A DNA stretch of 64,000 bases from Granulosicoccus sp045106475 (GCA_045106475.1 JBGCEO010000023.1:1-64000), one strand, 5' to 3'. Numbered from the stretch's first letter, positions 1 to 8,652 are shown. Made by a program: numbers and translations. Notes: generated from the letters alone by a model not told the origin.

Positions 1-295
1 GCTCGGTTGCGGGCTCTGGTGCGGGCTCTGGTGTGGGCTCTGGTGTGGGCTCTGGCGTGGGCTCTGGCGTGGGCTCTGGTGTGGGCTCTGGTGTGGGCTC
101 TGGTGTGGGCTCTGGTGTGGGCTTCTCAAGGGGAGCTGTTAACGGTGATGGGCCACTAAGCGTGAGTTCGAAACGCTCACCTTGATGAGGGTTGCCTTCC
201 GGCAGCGAGTCGCTTTTCCAACCTAATAACCAAAATACCAGCAGGTGCACCGCGACAGCACCAACGACACCCACCATCCAAAATCCAATTTTCAC
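1..295 (-). CDS. tonB: TonB-like energy transducer, N-terminal part
   Basis: Partial: the gene runs off the left edge. TonB proteins are anchored in the inner membrane and pass ExbB/ExbD-derived energy to outer-membrane receptors. The GTG start at 295 is the only reasonable one, 13 bases after the exbD stop. Residues about 4-25 form one membrane segment (WMVGVVGAVAVHLLVFWLLG), followed by a short linker. From about residue 58 there is a run of Pro-Glu-Pro-Thr/Ala units that would span the periplasm, as in known TonB proteins. The receptor-binding C-terminal domain lies outside the window, so the name rests on the anchor, the Pro-rich spacer and the operon. It is the last visible gene of exbB-exbD-exbD-tonB. 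Confidence 0.75.
   Translation of the reverse strand, partial: MKIGFWMVGVVGAVAVHLLVFWLLGWKSDSLPEGNPHQGERFELTLSGPSPLTAPLEKPTPEPTPEPTPEPTPEPTPEPTPEPTPEPTPEPAPEPATE
8..125 (-). repeat. 12-base tandem repeat coding for (PEPT)n
   Basis: About ten near-identical 12-base units (plus-strand form GTGGGCTCTGGT, with C/T changes at two positions) are head to tail. They are in frame in the TonB-like gene and encode Pro-Glu-Pro-Thr/Ala. This is a low-complexity coding repeat, prone to length change by slippage. Confidence 0.85.
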
Positions 296-308
296 TTGCC
301 CGACAACT

Positions 309-698
309 TCAGGGATCTCGGGTGATCAGAGTCAACTCCGAGAACCCTGCCCTTTGAACCATTGCACTGATTTCGACAAGTCGTTGTGCAGGCAAACGTG
401 CGTCGGGTTTTATACCCACCAAACCATTGCGTTGCTTCTGTTCGAGCAGTGCTTCATTCAACTCATCATCTGAGCTTGAGAATTTGCCGATACGCGTATT
501 TCCGTCTGAGTCGATAGCGATGATAAGTAGCTCTGTATCGATACTGGAGCCTGAGCTGGTTCTGGCAGCCTGGATATCATCAACAGGTTTTATGCTACCG
601 GCCAACATAAAAAATATAAGAATGAGAAAAACAATATTAATGAGAGGCGTTAAATCTAACTGGCCAATCTTCGTATTATTCTTTGTAGTAAGAATCAC
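309..698 (-). CDS. exbD: ExbD/TolR-family proton-channel subunit (second copy)
   Basis: 129 residues, the usual ExbD length. A short cytoplasmic N-terminus precedes one membrane helix of the form LDLTPLINIVFLILIFFMLAG (about residues 14-34). The position usually held by the essential Asp (LTPLIDVVF) is Asn here (LTPLINIVF), while the neighbouring ExbD keeps Asp. The rest is a periplasmic domain. It starts 4 bases inside the end of the other exbD gene, so the two are translationally coupled. Two unlike ExbD subunits beside one ExbB and a TonB is a known layout of accessory TonB systems. The missing Asp suggests this copy is a partner rather than the proton-carrying subunit. Confidence 0.85.
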   Translation of the reverse strand: MILTTKNNTKIGQLDLTPLINIVFLILIFFMLAGSIKPVDDIQAARTSSGSSIDTELLIIAIDSDGNTRIGKFSSSDDELNEALLEQKQRNGLVGIKPDARLPAQRLVEISAMVQRAGFSELTLITRDP

Positions 699-1105
699 TG
701 ATCCGCAGCCATTGTTTCAGATGCGATTGATACGCTGCTGATACCGATCTCTTTTGTGTTTGCAATTAGCTCAAGTAAGCTTTGCACACTGACTCCAGCT
801 GCCACACTGACACTTACGGCAAGCGACTGATCTTCAACATGGCGCATTTTAAGTGCCTGCAACATTGTATTTTCATCCATTGAAACACCGTCAACAGAAA
901 CAGATCCTTTATCAAGTTGATGTATTCTTACAATGCTGTTTTCAGTGACAGTAGCTTCTGCTCCACTGACTGAACTAACATACATAGCTCGTTCGACGTC
1001 AAAATTAGTCGCCAGCATAAAAAACAGAAGCAGAATAAATACGACGTCTATCAACGGTGTAAGACCAATGCTGGGCTTGGGCCTGGGATTGTCAAACTCG
1101 AACAC
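695..1105 (-). CDS. exbD: ExbD/TolR-family proton-channel subunit (first copy)
   Basis: About 136 residues from a GTG at 1105 that overlaps the stop codon of exbB (TAGTG). The longer open frame upstream lies inside exbB and is not needed. The N-terminus has the ExbD motif PSIGLTPLIDVVFILLLFFMLAT, with the membrane Asp that carries protons in the family. A periplasmic domain follows. With ExbB it should form the proton-driven motor for the TonB protein encoded downstream. The overlap with both neighbours indicates one operon. Confidence 0.85.
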   Translation of the reverse strand: MFEFDNPRPKPSIGLTPLIDVVFILLLFFMLATNFDVERAMYVSSVSGAEATVTENSIVRIHQLDKGSVSVDGVSMDENTMLQALKMRHVEDQSLAVSVSVAAGVSVQSLLELIANTKEIGISSVSIASETMAADQ

Positions 1106-1821
1106 TACAGCTCTACCCGCTGCTTGCTCGGTGCTTGTGCAATTGATGTTGATTTGCGACTTCTTGATGATGGGATGGACGTGAAAACCCGTGTAGTGCA
1201 ATCCTCCATAAGATGTGCGCACCGTTCAACTTTGCGTTCGAGCCATTGATGCGCAACAAGCGCTGGTATTGCGACAATCAAGCCAACCGCCGTGGTCAGA
1301 AGTGCCTGCCAGATTCCACCAGAGAGTAATGCGGGGTCTACTTGATTACCAGCAGATTCCAGCTGTCGAAATGCTTCGATCATCCCGATGACGGTACCCA
1401 GCAAGCCCAGCAGTGGGCTAAGGTTGGCAATGAGTTCGAGTGCACGAAGCCAACCTCTGAGATGCTCGATATGATTGCGGGCAATGCGCGTAACTTCCTC
1501 TCTGACAGTGGCTTCACTCCTCTCACTCAGCAAACCCTGCATGGCAGCATCCATAACACGCGCAACTGGATGACGCGGTAGCTGTTTTAAAGACTTCAGT
1601 GCACCTTGCTGGTTCCCCTTACGCCAATCACTGAGGCTCTCATAGAGCTTTTTACGATGCCCTATTCCCAACACTTGAAAGTGCAGCAGTTTTGCAATGA
1701 TTATGCTCACCGCTAACACGGACAAAAGCACCAACAGAAGCACGATCGGACCACCACGCTGCAATAGCTGTAGCGCAGGATCAAGACTATCCAGCTGACT
1801 CGCTAGCCAGGATTGCATCAC
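1105..1821 (-). CDS. exbB: ExbB/TolQ/MotA-family proton-channel protein
   Basis: 238 residues, normal for ExbB. The sequence shows a first membrane helix (about residues 24-46), a cytoplasmic region, and the paired helices typical of the MotA/TolQ/ExbB domain (LIANLSPLLGLLGTVIGMIEAF and GGIWQALLTTAVGLIVAIPALVAHQWL). The second contains the conserved small-residue/Thr pattern of the proton path. It is the first gene of the operon and most likely powers TonB-dependent uptake. A TolQ role is less likely because no tolA, tolB or pal is nearby and a Pro-rich TonB-like gene is present. Confidence 0.87.
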   Translation of the reverse strand: MMQSWLASQLDSLDPALQLLQRGGPIVLLLVLLSVLAVSIIIAKLLHFQVLGIGHRKKLYESLSDWRKGNQQGALKSLKQLPRHPVARVMDAAMQGLLSERSEATVREEVTRIARNHIEHLRGWLRALELIANLSPLLGLLGTVIGMIEAFRQLESAGNQVDPALLSGGIWQALLTTAVGLIVAIPALVAHQWLERKVERCAHLMEDCTTRVFTSIPSSRSRKSTSIAQAPSKQRVEL

Positions 1822-1904
1822 AGGCTGCCCGTAAAATACTTCTGATCAAAATCCACGCATGTGAATGTCACACGAACAGGTGAATAGCTACACAAGCCCA
1901 TAGT

Positions 1905-2900
1905 TCAAACTACCGTCAACCAACTTCTTGTATCGTCTTCGTGACCCCACTGTATATGATTAAGCTCATCACGCATCGCACGTATTCTAGGTCCGGGTTT
2001 TCCTGTCCCTACCGGATGTTCTGATCCATCGTGAATCAGTGTCCCCACAGCAGCTACTACAGCTGCGGTACCGGTAAGACCAGCTTCACACTCCGCGTTC
2101 GAGGATCGTTCAATCAGCTCATCAATGCTCAGCTCGCGCTCTGATACTTTTAATCCCTTATCACGTGCCAGAGTCAACAGCGAATCTCTGGTTACGCCAT
2201 GAAGGAAAGATTCATCCAGTGATTTGGTCACGATTTCGTCCCCATCTACCAGTATGAAGTTCGCTGCACCCGTTTCTTGAACGTTACCGTCAGGACAAAA
2301 AAGCACCTGATCGGCATTTACCGAAAGCCGCGCACGTTCAATATGCTTTAACGCACTGGCATAGTTCCCTCCGCCCTTGACCATGCCATGATCTGGCCCA
2401 CAACGTACTCCCTGATCATCGAGTAGTAAGCGAAGGTTCGCTTCACCACCAGAAAAATAATCACCCACCGGCGACAGAAGGATAAACAAGCTGGAGGTAT
2501 CTGAGCGCGCGGCTGCCTTGCCAATTGCCGGCTCAGTACCGATATGAGTGGGGCGGATGTACATCGAAGCAGGCGCATCGGGAACCTGGTCGGCGAAATG
2601 CGCCACTGTATCAGTGATCATTCTAGCCAACTGATCAGTATCGATATCTGGCAAACACAACAGGCGACTACTCTGGTCAAAGCGAGCAATATTCTTGTCC
2701 ATGCGAAAAATCGCCACGCTTCCATCGGTTTGTCGAAAGGCCTTCATACCTTCAAAGCACGTACTCGCATAGTGCAAAACATGGGCAGCTGGATGAATCG
2801 ATAATTGATCGCTAGCTACAAACTGCTCTTTACTCCATCCACCATCAAAGTGACAAATCGACATCTGTGGCATAAATTGAGTGCCAAAATCACCAGCCAT
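1905..2900 (-). CDS. ilvE: branched-chain amino acid aminotransferase
   Basis: 331 residues, PLP fold type IV. This enzyme interconverts Leu, Ile and Val with their 2-oxo acids, using glutamate/2-oxoglutarate, in the cytoplasm. Visible family features are FEGMKAFR near residue 49, the lysine in the HGMVKGGGNYASALKH stretch (expected PLP Schiff-base lysine), CPDGNVQETGAANFILV, and the C-terminal GLTGTAAVVAAVGTL segment. The order and length fit the larger type II (eukaryote-like) branch rather than the short E. coli IlvE type. It lies 62 bases downstream of tupC on the same strand and may be read through from that operon. Confidence 0.88.
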   Translation of the reverse strand: MAGDFGTQFMPQMSICHFDGGWSKEQFVASDQLSIHPAAHVLHYASTCFEGMKAFRQTDGSVAIFRMDKNIARFDQSSRLLCLPDIDTDQLARMITDTVAHFADQVPDAPASMYIRPTHIGTEPAIGKAAARSDTSSLFILLSPVGDYFSGGEANLRLLLDDQGVRCGPDHGMVKGGGNYASALKHIERARLSVNADQVLFCPDGNVQETGAANFILVDGDEIVTKSLDESFLHGVTRDSLLTLARDKGLKVSERELSIDELIERSSNAECEAGLTGTAAVVAAVGTLIHDGSEHPVGTGKPGPRIRAMRDELNHIQWGHEDDTRSWLTVV

Positions 2901-2962
2901 ACTTAAATCCTGAGTTGCTAACAGGCACGCTATTAGTGCTGTCTAGTACCTAAAAAAACACA

Positions 2963-3700
2963 TCAAACAAGAATGTCGCCAGATAGCCATCTGCGCGTAA
3001 CCGGATTGTGTGTGTGTTCAAAAAACTGCGACTTACCACTTTGCTCTACTATCTCACCTTTGTGCATAAGCACCACCTCATCAGCAAGGCGCTTAACCTG
3101 ACCGAGATCATGACTGATCATGACAACGGACAAACCTGATGCGATTGCCTGCTTCAGCTGTTGCTCAATCACTAAAGTGGACGCCGGATCAACATTAGCA
3201 GTCGCCTCGTCAAGAAAGAGCATATCAGGGTTCAGGGCCAGCGCACGCGCTAATGCCAGACGCTGCTGCTCCCCTCCCGACAGACGGTGGGCAGCAACAT
3301 GCCCTATCGACTCCAAACCAGCCTGCGACAGCAGTTCCGTCGCCACCTGCCTGGCAGATGGCCGGTCATGACCGGATAGACGCAGGGCATAGGTCAGATT
3401 GCCAATCGCGGAGCGTCGTAGCAAAACTGCTCGTTGTAAAAGCAATCCAACACGATGCCGCCTTGCCCCGTCGGGTTTCACCCCTGCCCACTCTACGTGT
3501 CCCTCATCGGTGGGCTGCAGATCGCACAAACTGCGCACCAGTAGCGATTTTCCAGCGCCATTGGGACCAACAATCACGCTACACCCAACATCGCCGAGTA
3601 CGATGGAGTCTACCTTGAGTAATTGTCTGCCATTTCGCTTGATCTGCAGGTTGTGCCCTGTGACAGGCAAAACTTCAGCCGCTGACATGAGGCTACCCAT
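2963..3700 (-). CDS. tupC: tungstate-type ABC transporter ATPase
   Basis: About 245 residues from the ATG at 3700, which overlaps the tupB stop by 8 bases; ATGs at 3715 and 3688 are also possible. Walker A is GPNGAGKS, the ABC signature is LSGGEQQR, Walker B is DMLFLDEATANVD, and the switch His lies in VMISHDLGQVKRL. It has no C-terminal TOBE/Mop domain, unlike ModC next door, which fits TupC/WtpC-type or phosphate-like ATPases. It should energise the adjacent TupB permease. The substrate (tungstate rather than molybdate or sulfate) is judged mainly from the permease and is less certain than the ATPase assignment. Confidence 0.8.
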   Translation of the reverse strand: MGSLMSAAEVLPVTGHNLQIKRNGRQLLKVDSIVLGDVGCSVIVGPNGAGKSLLVRSLCDLQPTDEGHVEWAGVKPDGARRHRVGLLLQRAVLLRRSAIGNLTYALRLSGHDRPSARQVATELLSQAGLESIGHVAAHRLSGGEQQRLALARALALNPDMLFLDEATANVDPASTLVIEQQLKQAIASGLSVVMISHDLGQVKRLADEVVLMHKGEIVEQSGKSQFFEHTHNPVTRRWLSGDILV

Positions 3701-4409
3701 GAACACTGAGCTCATGGCGACGCATATAGCTACCCAATGCAATAACCGATGCGTTTACCAGCAATGCGATGATCACCAGGACAATCCCTAAACCCAAGGC
3801 CAATGCAAGATTACCCTTGGAGGTTTCCAGCGCTATCGTGGTTGTCATCACTCGCGTGACATGGTTGATATTGCCGCCCACAATGATAACGGCTCCCACT
3901 TCTGCAATCGCCCGACCGAAACCAGCAAGCATCGCAGTCAGCAGTCCATGCCGGCCCTCCCAAAGCAGTGTCTTTAACCGGCCTGCTCCAGTTACGCCAA
4001 GAAGTGTGAGCTGATCCTTGTAGTTCTCGTGCAGAACAACAATCGTTTCGCGAGTCAGAGCAATCAGTATCGGAGTTACCAGCAATGATTGGGCGATGAT
4101 CATGGCCGTTGGCGTGTACAGCAGCTGCAAAGGTCCTAATACCCCGGCATTGGACAGTAGCAAATAGACAACCAGTCCAACCACAACGGGCGGCAGTCCC
4201 ATCATCGCACTCGTAATCGTGACCAGCACACCGCGATATCGTGACTCAGTAGTAGCTAGCCATGCCCCCAGAGGCAAGCCAATGATGGCTGCAATAAGGA
4301 CTGCGGATACGCTGACTTGAAGGGATAGTAAAATGATCTCCCGCAAATCACCATCAAATGCCAAAACCAGCACAATCGCTTCACCGAATGCCTCCGTAAA
4401 ACCTTGCAT
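3693..4409 (-). CDS. tupB: tungstate-type ABC transporter permease
   Basis: About 238 residues. The ATG at 4409 overlaps the dgkA stop as TGATG, which decides the start over longer in-frame options. It has five to six membrane helices and the cytoplasmic EAA loop (LLGVTGAGRLKTLLWEGRHGLLTAMLAGFGRAIAEVGAVIIVGGNI) typical of TupB and ModB. The stretch MGLPPVVVGLVVYLLLSNAGVLGPLQLLYTPTAMIIAQSLLVTP strongly resembles the TupB branch. The partner ATPase follows directly. No dedicated TupA binding protein is found in the window. Confidence 0.82.
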   Translation of the reverse strand: MQGFTEAFGEAIVLVLAFDGDLREIILLSLQVSVSAVLIAAIIGLPLGAWLATTESRYRGVLVTITSAMMGLPPVVVGLVVYLLLSNAGVLGPLQLLYTPTAMIIAQSLLVTPILIALTRETIVVLHENYKDQLTLLGVTGAGRLKTLLWEGRHGLLTAMLAGFGRAIAEVGAVIIVGGNINHVTRVMTTTIALETSKGNLALALGLGIVLVIIALLVNASVIALGSYMRRHELSVHG

Positions 4410-4786
4410 CAGGGGGAACTTAACCAGAGCCCTAAAACGACCAATTCCAGCCACACATAACACCAGAGTATGAGACTGACAAGGACCGCAGCCGAGCCTA
4501 TGTCTTTGGCACGGCCGGAGAGTTCATGATGTTCGGTGCCAATGCGATCTACCACAGCTTCAAGCGAACTATTGAGCAGTTCAACAATCAGTACCAGCAC
4601 GGTTACGGCAATCAGTATCACCCGCTCCGTTCTCGATACGTCCAACCAAAGTGCAAAAAACACCATCACTGCGGCGAGAAAAGCCTCCTGACGAAAGGCA
4701 GCCTCATGTTTCAAAGCAGCGCAAAGTCCTTGGTACGAGTAAACTCCAGCCTTGAGAACTCGCTTTATTCCTGTGTTTTTATTCAT
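4409..4786 (-). CDS. dgkA: diacylglycerol kinase
   Basis: 125 residues from the ATG at 4786, where the protein lines up with the E. coli DgkA N-terminus; a GTG at 4819 would add 11 residues. DgkA is a small inner-membrane enzyme that phosphorylates diacylglycerol from membrane-derived-oligosaccharide or LPS turnover. Family motifs are EAAFRQE near residue 30 and the signature ELLNSSLEAVVDRIG, followed by HHELSGRAKDIGSAAV. Three membrane helices are visible. It is the first gene of a dgkA-tupB-tupC unit, an unusual grouping with no obvious functional link. Confidence 0.9.
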   Translation of the reverse strand: MNKNTGIKRVLKAGVYSYQGLCAALKHEAAFRQEAFLAAVMVFFALWLDVSRTERVILIAVTVLVLIVELLNSSLEAVVDRIGTEHHELSGRAKDIGSAAVLVSLILWCYVWLELVVLGLWLSSP

Positions 4787-4906
4787 GCAATGACAACTAT
4801 CGTTCACCTCGGAGACCACGCCTCAGTCAAGCATAGCGCGCAAAGGCATAACCGGGGCTGGAGAATCGTATCTTACGCTCGATGTCCGCCCATTCTATAT
4901 GGCTTT

Positions 4907-5731
4907 TTGTGCAAGCCAGGGATACTTAAGCAATGCCTGCTGGGACTCCTCATAAGCCTGATCACCAGTGGCCCTGCACAATCCAGTGAACCTGCGGCAG
5001 TTGCTGTGGCTTCCAGCCTCAGATCCCTCTGGCCAAGCCTGATATCGAGCTATCAAGATCTATCTGGCAATCAAGCTCCCCGAACCAGCTTTGCCTCGTC
5101 CGGCTTGCTGACAACTCAAATTCGCCATGGCGCACCTTTTGAGCTGTTTTTATCGGCTGACCCCGGATACGTGAAAACCTTGGAGCAGTCGGGCAAAACT
5201 AAAGGCAAGGGCATTGCTTTCGCCAGTGGCCGATTAAGCTTACTTGTACCCAAAACATCAGCTATAGCGAACAAACTGACGCTAGGCAATCTTCAACTAC
5301 TGTTTGCCGGTACATCAGAGGGTACCCCTGAGCTCAGCTCAGAAGCACCTCGCGCAAATTCCAACGTCAGGATCACCATTCCAAATCCGGTTCACGCCCC
5401 TTATGGGATGGCCGCCCGACAGTTCCTGATCAACGCTGGTATTTGGCCACTTGAACCTCATCAACTTCTTGCTGCGGAAAATGCCGCTCAAACCTTGCAG
5501 TTTGTTTTAACCGGCGCAGTCGATGTTGCCATCGTACCGTCTGTTCTGATAAAAAACCTGTCGCCTGGCCTCACCAGCATGAGCTTACCGGCGGATTCTC
5601 ATGATCCTGTTATCCACCACATGGTACTGCTGGAGTCAGCCAGTGACGAGGCAATGCAACTCTATGACTGGCTACAATCGGATGTGGCTTTGAACATTCT
5701 GACCGACTTTGGCTTTGGTGCTCCACCTTGA
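4907..5731 (+). CDS. modA: molybdate/tungstate-binding periplasmic protein (ModA-like)
   Basis: The ModA fold is clear: AAVAVASSLRSLWPSLISSYQ, then FASSGLLTTQIRHGAPFELFLSADPGYV (oxyanion-binding Ser residues and the SADP motif), and later GAVDVAIVPSVL. The frame is open far upstream, over the divergent dgkA start, so the true start is uncertain. The TTG at 4907 gives a tidy signal peptide (KQCLLGLLISLITSGPAQSS, cleavage about residue 24). An ATG at 4790 would add about 39 residues that do not look like a signal peptide. It is the only oxyanion-binding protein near two permease/ATPase pairs. The downstream modB overlaps its stop. Confidence 0.8.
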   Translation: MCKPGILKQCLLGLLISLITSGPAQSSEPAAVAVASSLRSLWPSLISSYQDLSGNQAPRTSFASSGLLTTQIRHGAPFELFLSADPGYVKTLEQSGKTKGKGIAFASGRLSLLVPKTSAIANKLTLGNLQLLFAGTSEGTPELSSEAPRANSNVRITIPNPVHAPYGMAARQFLINAGIWPLEPHQLLAAENAAQTLQFVLTGAVDVAIVPSVLIKNLSPGLTSMSLPADSHDPVIHHMVLLESASDEAMQLYDWLQSDVALNILTDFGFGAPP

Positions 5732-6408
5732 GCATGTCACCGTTTCTTGTCTCGTTCAAACTCGCAATTTGGACCACCTTGATACTGCTACCCCTTGGTA
5801 CGCTGCTTGGAAGATGGCTTGCGTTTTCCCGTATCCGGTATAAACCCTGGATCGAGTCAATATTCATGTTGCCATTGGTGTTACCGCCAACGGTTATAGG
5901 CTATTACCTGCTGTTGCTCTTTAGTCCTGAGTCTTCATTTGGCAACACCGTATCGCAACTATTAGGTGGACCGCTTGTTTTCACTTTTCCCGGACTTGTC
6001 CTTGCGTCGGTGATCGTTAACCTTCCCTTTGCAATTCAGCCCGTACAACTGGCCTTTAGCCACCTGCCTCCGGAAGTCAGAGAAGCGGCTTGGGTGAGTG
6101 GTCTATCACCACTCAGAACATGTTGGCACATCGAAATGCCACTGGTTTGGCAAGGTGTACTGGGTAGTGCCACGTTAGTTTTCTCTCACACACTCGGAGA
6201 ATTTGGTGTGGTGCTGCTGATAGGAGGGAACATCGAAGGTAGCACTCGAACCTTGTCAATAGCTATCTATGACAGCGTTCAGAGCTTTGCTATGAGCACT
6301 GCAGCATGGTACAGCCTGGCACTGCTGGTCAGCTCCTTAAGCGCATTGCTGATCGTCAGATTTTGCAATCCCGGCCACAAATCCGCTACCGGTATCAATC
6401 GCGTTTGA
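5728..6408 (+). CDS. modB: molybdate ABC transporter permease
   Basis: 226 residues; the TTG at 5728 overlaps the modA stop, and an ATG at 5734 is equally good. Five membrane helices are visible. ModB features are MLPLVLPPTVIGYYLLLLF and the EAA loop EVREAAWVSGLSPLRTCWHIEMPLVWQGVLGSATLVFSHTLGEFGVVLLIGGNIEGSTRTLSIAIYD, which is close to E. coli ModB. It forms the inner-membrane channel for molybdate with ModC. It is coupled to modA and nearly abuts modC (5 bases between stop and start). Confidence 0.9.
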   Translation: MSMSPFLVSFKLAIWTTLILLPLGTLLGRWLAFSRIRYKPWIESIFMLPLVLPPTVIGYYLLLLFSPESSFGNTVSQLLGGPLVFTFPGLVLASVIVNLPFAIQPVQLAFSHLPPEVREAAWVSGLSPLRTCWHIEMPLVWQGVLGSATLVFSHTLGEFGVVLLIGGNIEGSTRTLSIAIYDSVQSFAMSTAAWYSLALLVSSLSALLIVRFCNPGHKSATGINRV

Positions 6409-6413
6409 AGCGC

Positions 6414-7562
6414 ATGAAAAAATCTGAAACTTCATTAACTGTATCGCTGCGCCAGTCTGACCCAATCGCACTTGATGTAAGCCTGCATTGCCAGAGCGGC
6501 GAACTACTCGCGCTTGTCGGCCCATCTGGAAGCGGAAAAAGCACCGTACTGAGGAGCATTGCAGGCTTGCAATCAGTAGATGTTGCTTTCGTAAGCTGCG
6601 GTTCTAACATTTGGTTAGACACAAAGAAGCAGGTAAACCTGCAACCACAATCACGTAGTGTAGGTTTGGTGTTTCAGCACTACGCGTTGTTTCCACACCT
6701 GAGCGCTTTGGAAAACGTCGCCATGGCTATACCACGCCAGAAAAAAAATCGGCATACAAAAGCCGATCGCAAAGCAATGGCGACGGAGTGGTTAGCGCGT
6801 ACCAACATGACTGGTTTGGAGGACAGAATGCCTGCGGCGTTATCCGGTGGACAAAAACAAAGGGTTGCGTTAGCCAGAGCTCTGGCCCGTGAGCCGCAGG
6901 CATTACTGCTGGATGAACCTTTCTCTGCTGTGGACCAACAGACCAGACGCAAGCTATATCGCGAACTGGCACAACTCAGGTCCACACTTGAGATCCCGAT
7001 GATCCTGGTTACTCATGACATCCATGAGGTGCAACAATTGGCTGACAGCCTATGTCTGATACACAAAGGGCGTTCTTTGCAACAAGGGCCTGTTCAGAGC
7101 GTCATAAATGCACCGGCTAACAAAGCGATAGCGAAATTGCTCGGTCATCAGAATATATTTCACGCAACGGTGGACGCACACGCTGATCAAGCCACACGAT
7201 ACCGACTCAGTGAAGATCAGTATCTAACCGGCGTGCCTTTCCACGGTGCGGTGGGCACTCAGGTAAATTTGCTTATTGCACCCAGTGCTATCACCTTAAG
7301 CACTGCACCTGTTGGTGTCGAGCCTAACAATCTCGCGGATTACCTTGACTCTACTGAGTCAATACACAATCTGCTGCCGGGCACCGTAAGGGATGCCATC
7401 GGACTGGGTGACGAGCTATCTCTTCGGCTACATTTGCACAGGGTAAGCAAGTCGCTTCGATTCAGATTGTCCCAACACGATGCAACATCCAGAAATGTAA
7501 GGAATGGCGCGTCCATTCAGGTACATATTCGTCCTTCTGGCATTCATGCCATGGCTGTGTAG
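6414..7562 (+). CDS. modC: molybdate ABC transporter ATPase
   Basis: 382 residues from the ATG at 6414; the open frame starts earlier, inside modB, but that part has no domain. Walker A is GPSGSGKST, the Q-loop lies in LVFQHYALFPHLSALENVAMA, the signature is LSGGQKQRVALARALA, and Walker B is QALLLDEPFSAVD. The switch region is ILVTHDIHEVQQLADS. The C-terminal 130 residues form a TOBE/Mop-like oxyanion-sensing domain, as in ModC. It closes the modABC operon. No ModE-type operator could be recognised by eye upstream of modA. Confidence 0.9.
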   Translation: MKKSETSLTVSLRQSDPIALDVSLHCQSGELLALVGPSGSGKSTVLRSIAGLQSVDVAFVSCGSNIWLDTKKQVNLQPQSRSVGLVFQHYALFPHLSALENVAMAIPRQKKNRHTKADRKAMATEWLARTNMTGLEDRMPAALSGGQKQRVALARALAREPQALLLDEPFSAVDQQTRRKLYRELAQLRSTLEIPMILVTHDIHEVQQLADSLCLIHKGRSLQQGPVQSVINAPANKAIAKLLGHQNIFHATVDAHADQATRYRLSEDQYLTGVPFHGAVGTQVNLLIAPSAITLSTAPVGVEPNNLADYLDSTESIHNLLPGTVRDAIGLGDELSLRLHLHRVSKSLRFRLSQHDATSRNVRNGASIQVHIRPSGIHAMAV

Positions 7563-7659
7563 AATAGAAATTGTCGACCATTGATCCTTTATTGTTGCGT
7601 GACAGACCATACGTTCTCCACGTGTTAAAAACCAAAAACGTTTATATACTCATTACGCC

Positions 7660-8643
7660 ATGCTAACGAGATACTTCGCTCTCAGCCGCCGTTCATTTCA
7701 AGATCTAAGCGAGCAGGAAGTCCTGGCGCTTGCTATTTCTTCCGAAGAAGACGACATGCGCATTTACAGAGCCTACGCCGATGGTTTGCGCGATACTTAT
7801 CCAGACTCGGCATCGCTCTTCGATGCTATGGCAGATGAAGAAAACGGCCATCGCCTGATGTTAATAGACTTACATAAAAAGCGATTTGGAGATTTGATTC
7901 CGTTAATTCGACGCGAGCATGTTCGTGGATATTACGAGCGAAAGCCAGACTGGTTGGTACGGCCCTTATCACTGGAAAAAACCCGGGCGCAGGCAACCAA
8001 AATGGAAGAGCAGGCAGAGCGCTTCTACCGAGTTGCTGCCAGTCAATGCAGTGATGCCGACACACGTAAGCTACTGGGTGATCTTGCTCATGCTGAATCC
8101 AATCATACCCAGCTTGCCGCCAGACTCACTGATGAAATTCTGCATGAGGATGTGCGTGATAAAGAACAGGAAACCGAAAAAAAGCAATTTTTATTAACCT
8201 ACATTCAACCCGGCCTTGCGGGGCTTATGGATGGATCCATCTCAACACTTGCGCCAATATTTGCCGCAGCCTTTGCCACAGGTGATACCTGGAATACGTT
8301 TCTGATCGGTTTATCGGCATCAATAGGCGCTGGTATATCCATGGGATTTACCGAAGCTGCTCATGATGATGGCGTACTTACAGGACGAGGCTCGCCAATA
8401 AAACGAGGCCTTGCGTCAGGCATCATGACAACCGTTGGTGGTTTAGGGCATGCCCTGCCCTATCTTATCCCCGACTTCAAAACAGCAACAACAGTGGCCA
8501 TCGCTGTTGTATTCGTTGAACTGTGGGCGATCACGTGGATACAAAACCGCTACATGGAAACACCGTGGGGTCGAGCTATGTTTCAGGTCATTCTCGGTGG
8601 CTCATTGGTATTGGCGGCAGGGATTCTTATTGGCGTGTCTTAG
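7660..8643 (+). CDS. mbfA: MbfA-type ferritin-like/VIT1 fusion iron exporter
   Basis: 327 residues, close to the usual MbfA length. The first ~165 residues form a ferritin-like/rubrerythrin domain with paired metal ligands (EEDDMRIYRAYAD, DEENGHRLM, EEQAERFYRVA and HAESNH). The C-terminal ~150 residues form a VIT1/CCC1-like membrane domain (QPGLAGLMDGSISTLAPIFAAAFAT, then GLSASIGAGISMGFTEAAHDD and two further helices). In Bradyrhizobium and Agrobacterium MbfA exports iron and protects against iron and peroxide stress. The gene stands alone, convergent with the next gene 9 bases away. Confidence 0.88.
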   Translation: MLTRYFALSRRSFQDLSEQEVLALAISSEEDDMRIYRAYADGLRDTYPDSASLFDAMADEENGHRLMLIDLHKKRFGDLIPLIRREHVRGYYERKPDWLVRPLSLEKTRAQATKMEEQAERFYRVAASQCSDADTRKLLGDLAHAESNHTQLAARLTDEILHEDVRDKEQETEKKQFLLTYIQPGLAGLMDGSISTLAPIFAAAFATGDTWNTFLIGLSASIGAGISMGFTEAAHDDGVLTGRGSPIKRGLASGIMTTVGGLGHALPYLIPDFKTATTVAIAVVFVELWAITWIQNRYMETPWGRAMFQVILGGSLVLAAGILIGVS

Positions 8644-8652
8644 AGTCTTGCC

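Noticed and set aside
1..125. Possible CRISPR-like or satellite array at the left edge
   Set aside because: Units are 12 bases without spacers, in frame, and encode the Pro-Glu-Pro-Thr spacer of a TonB protein.
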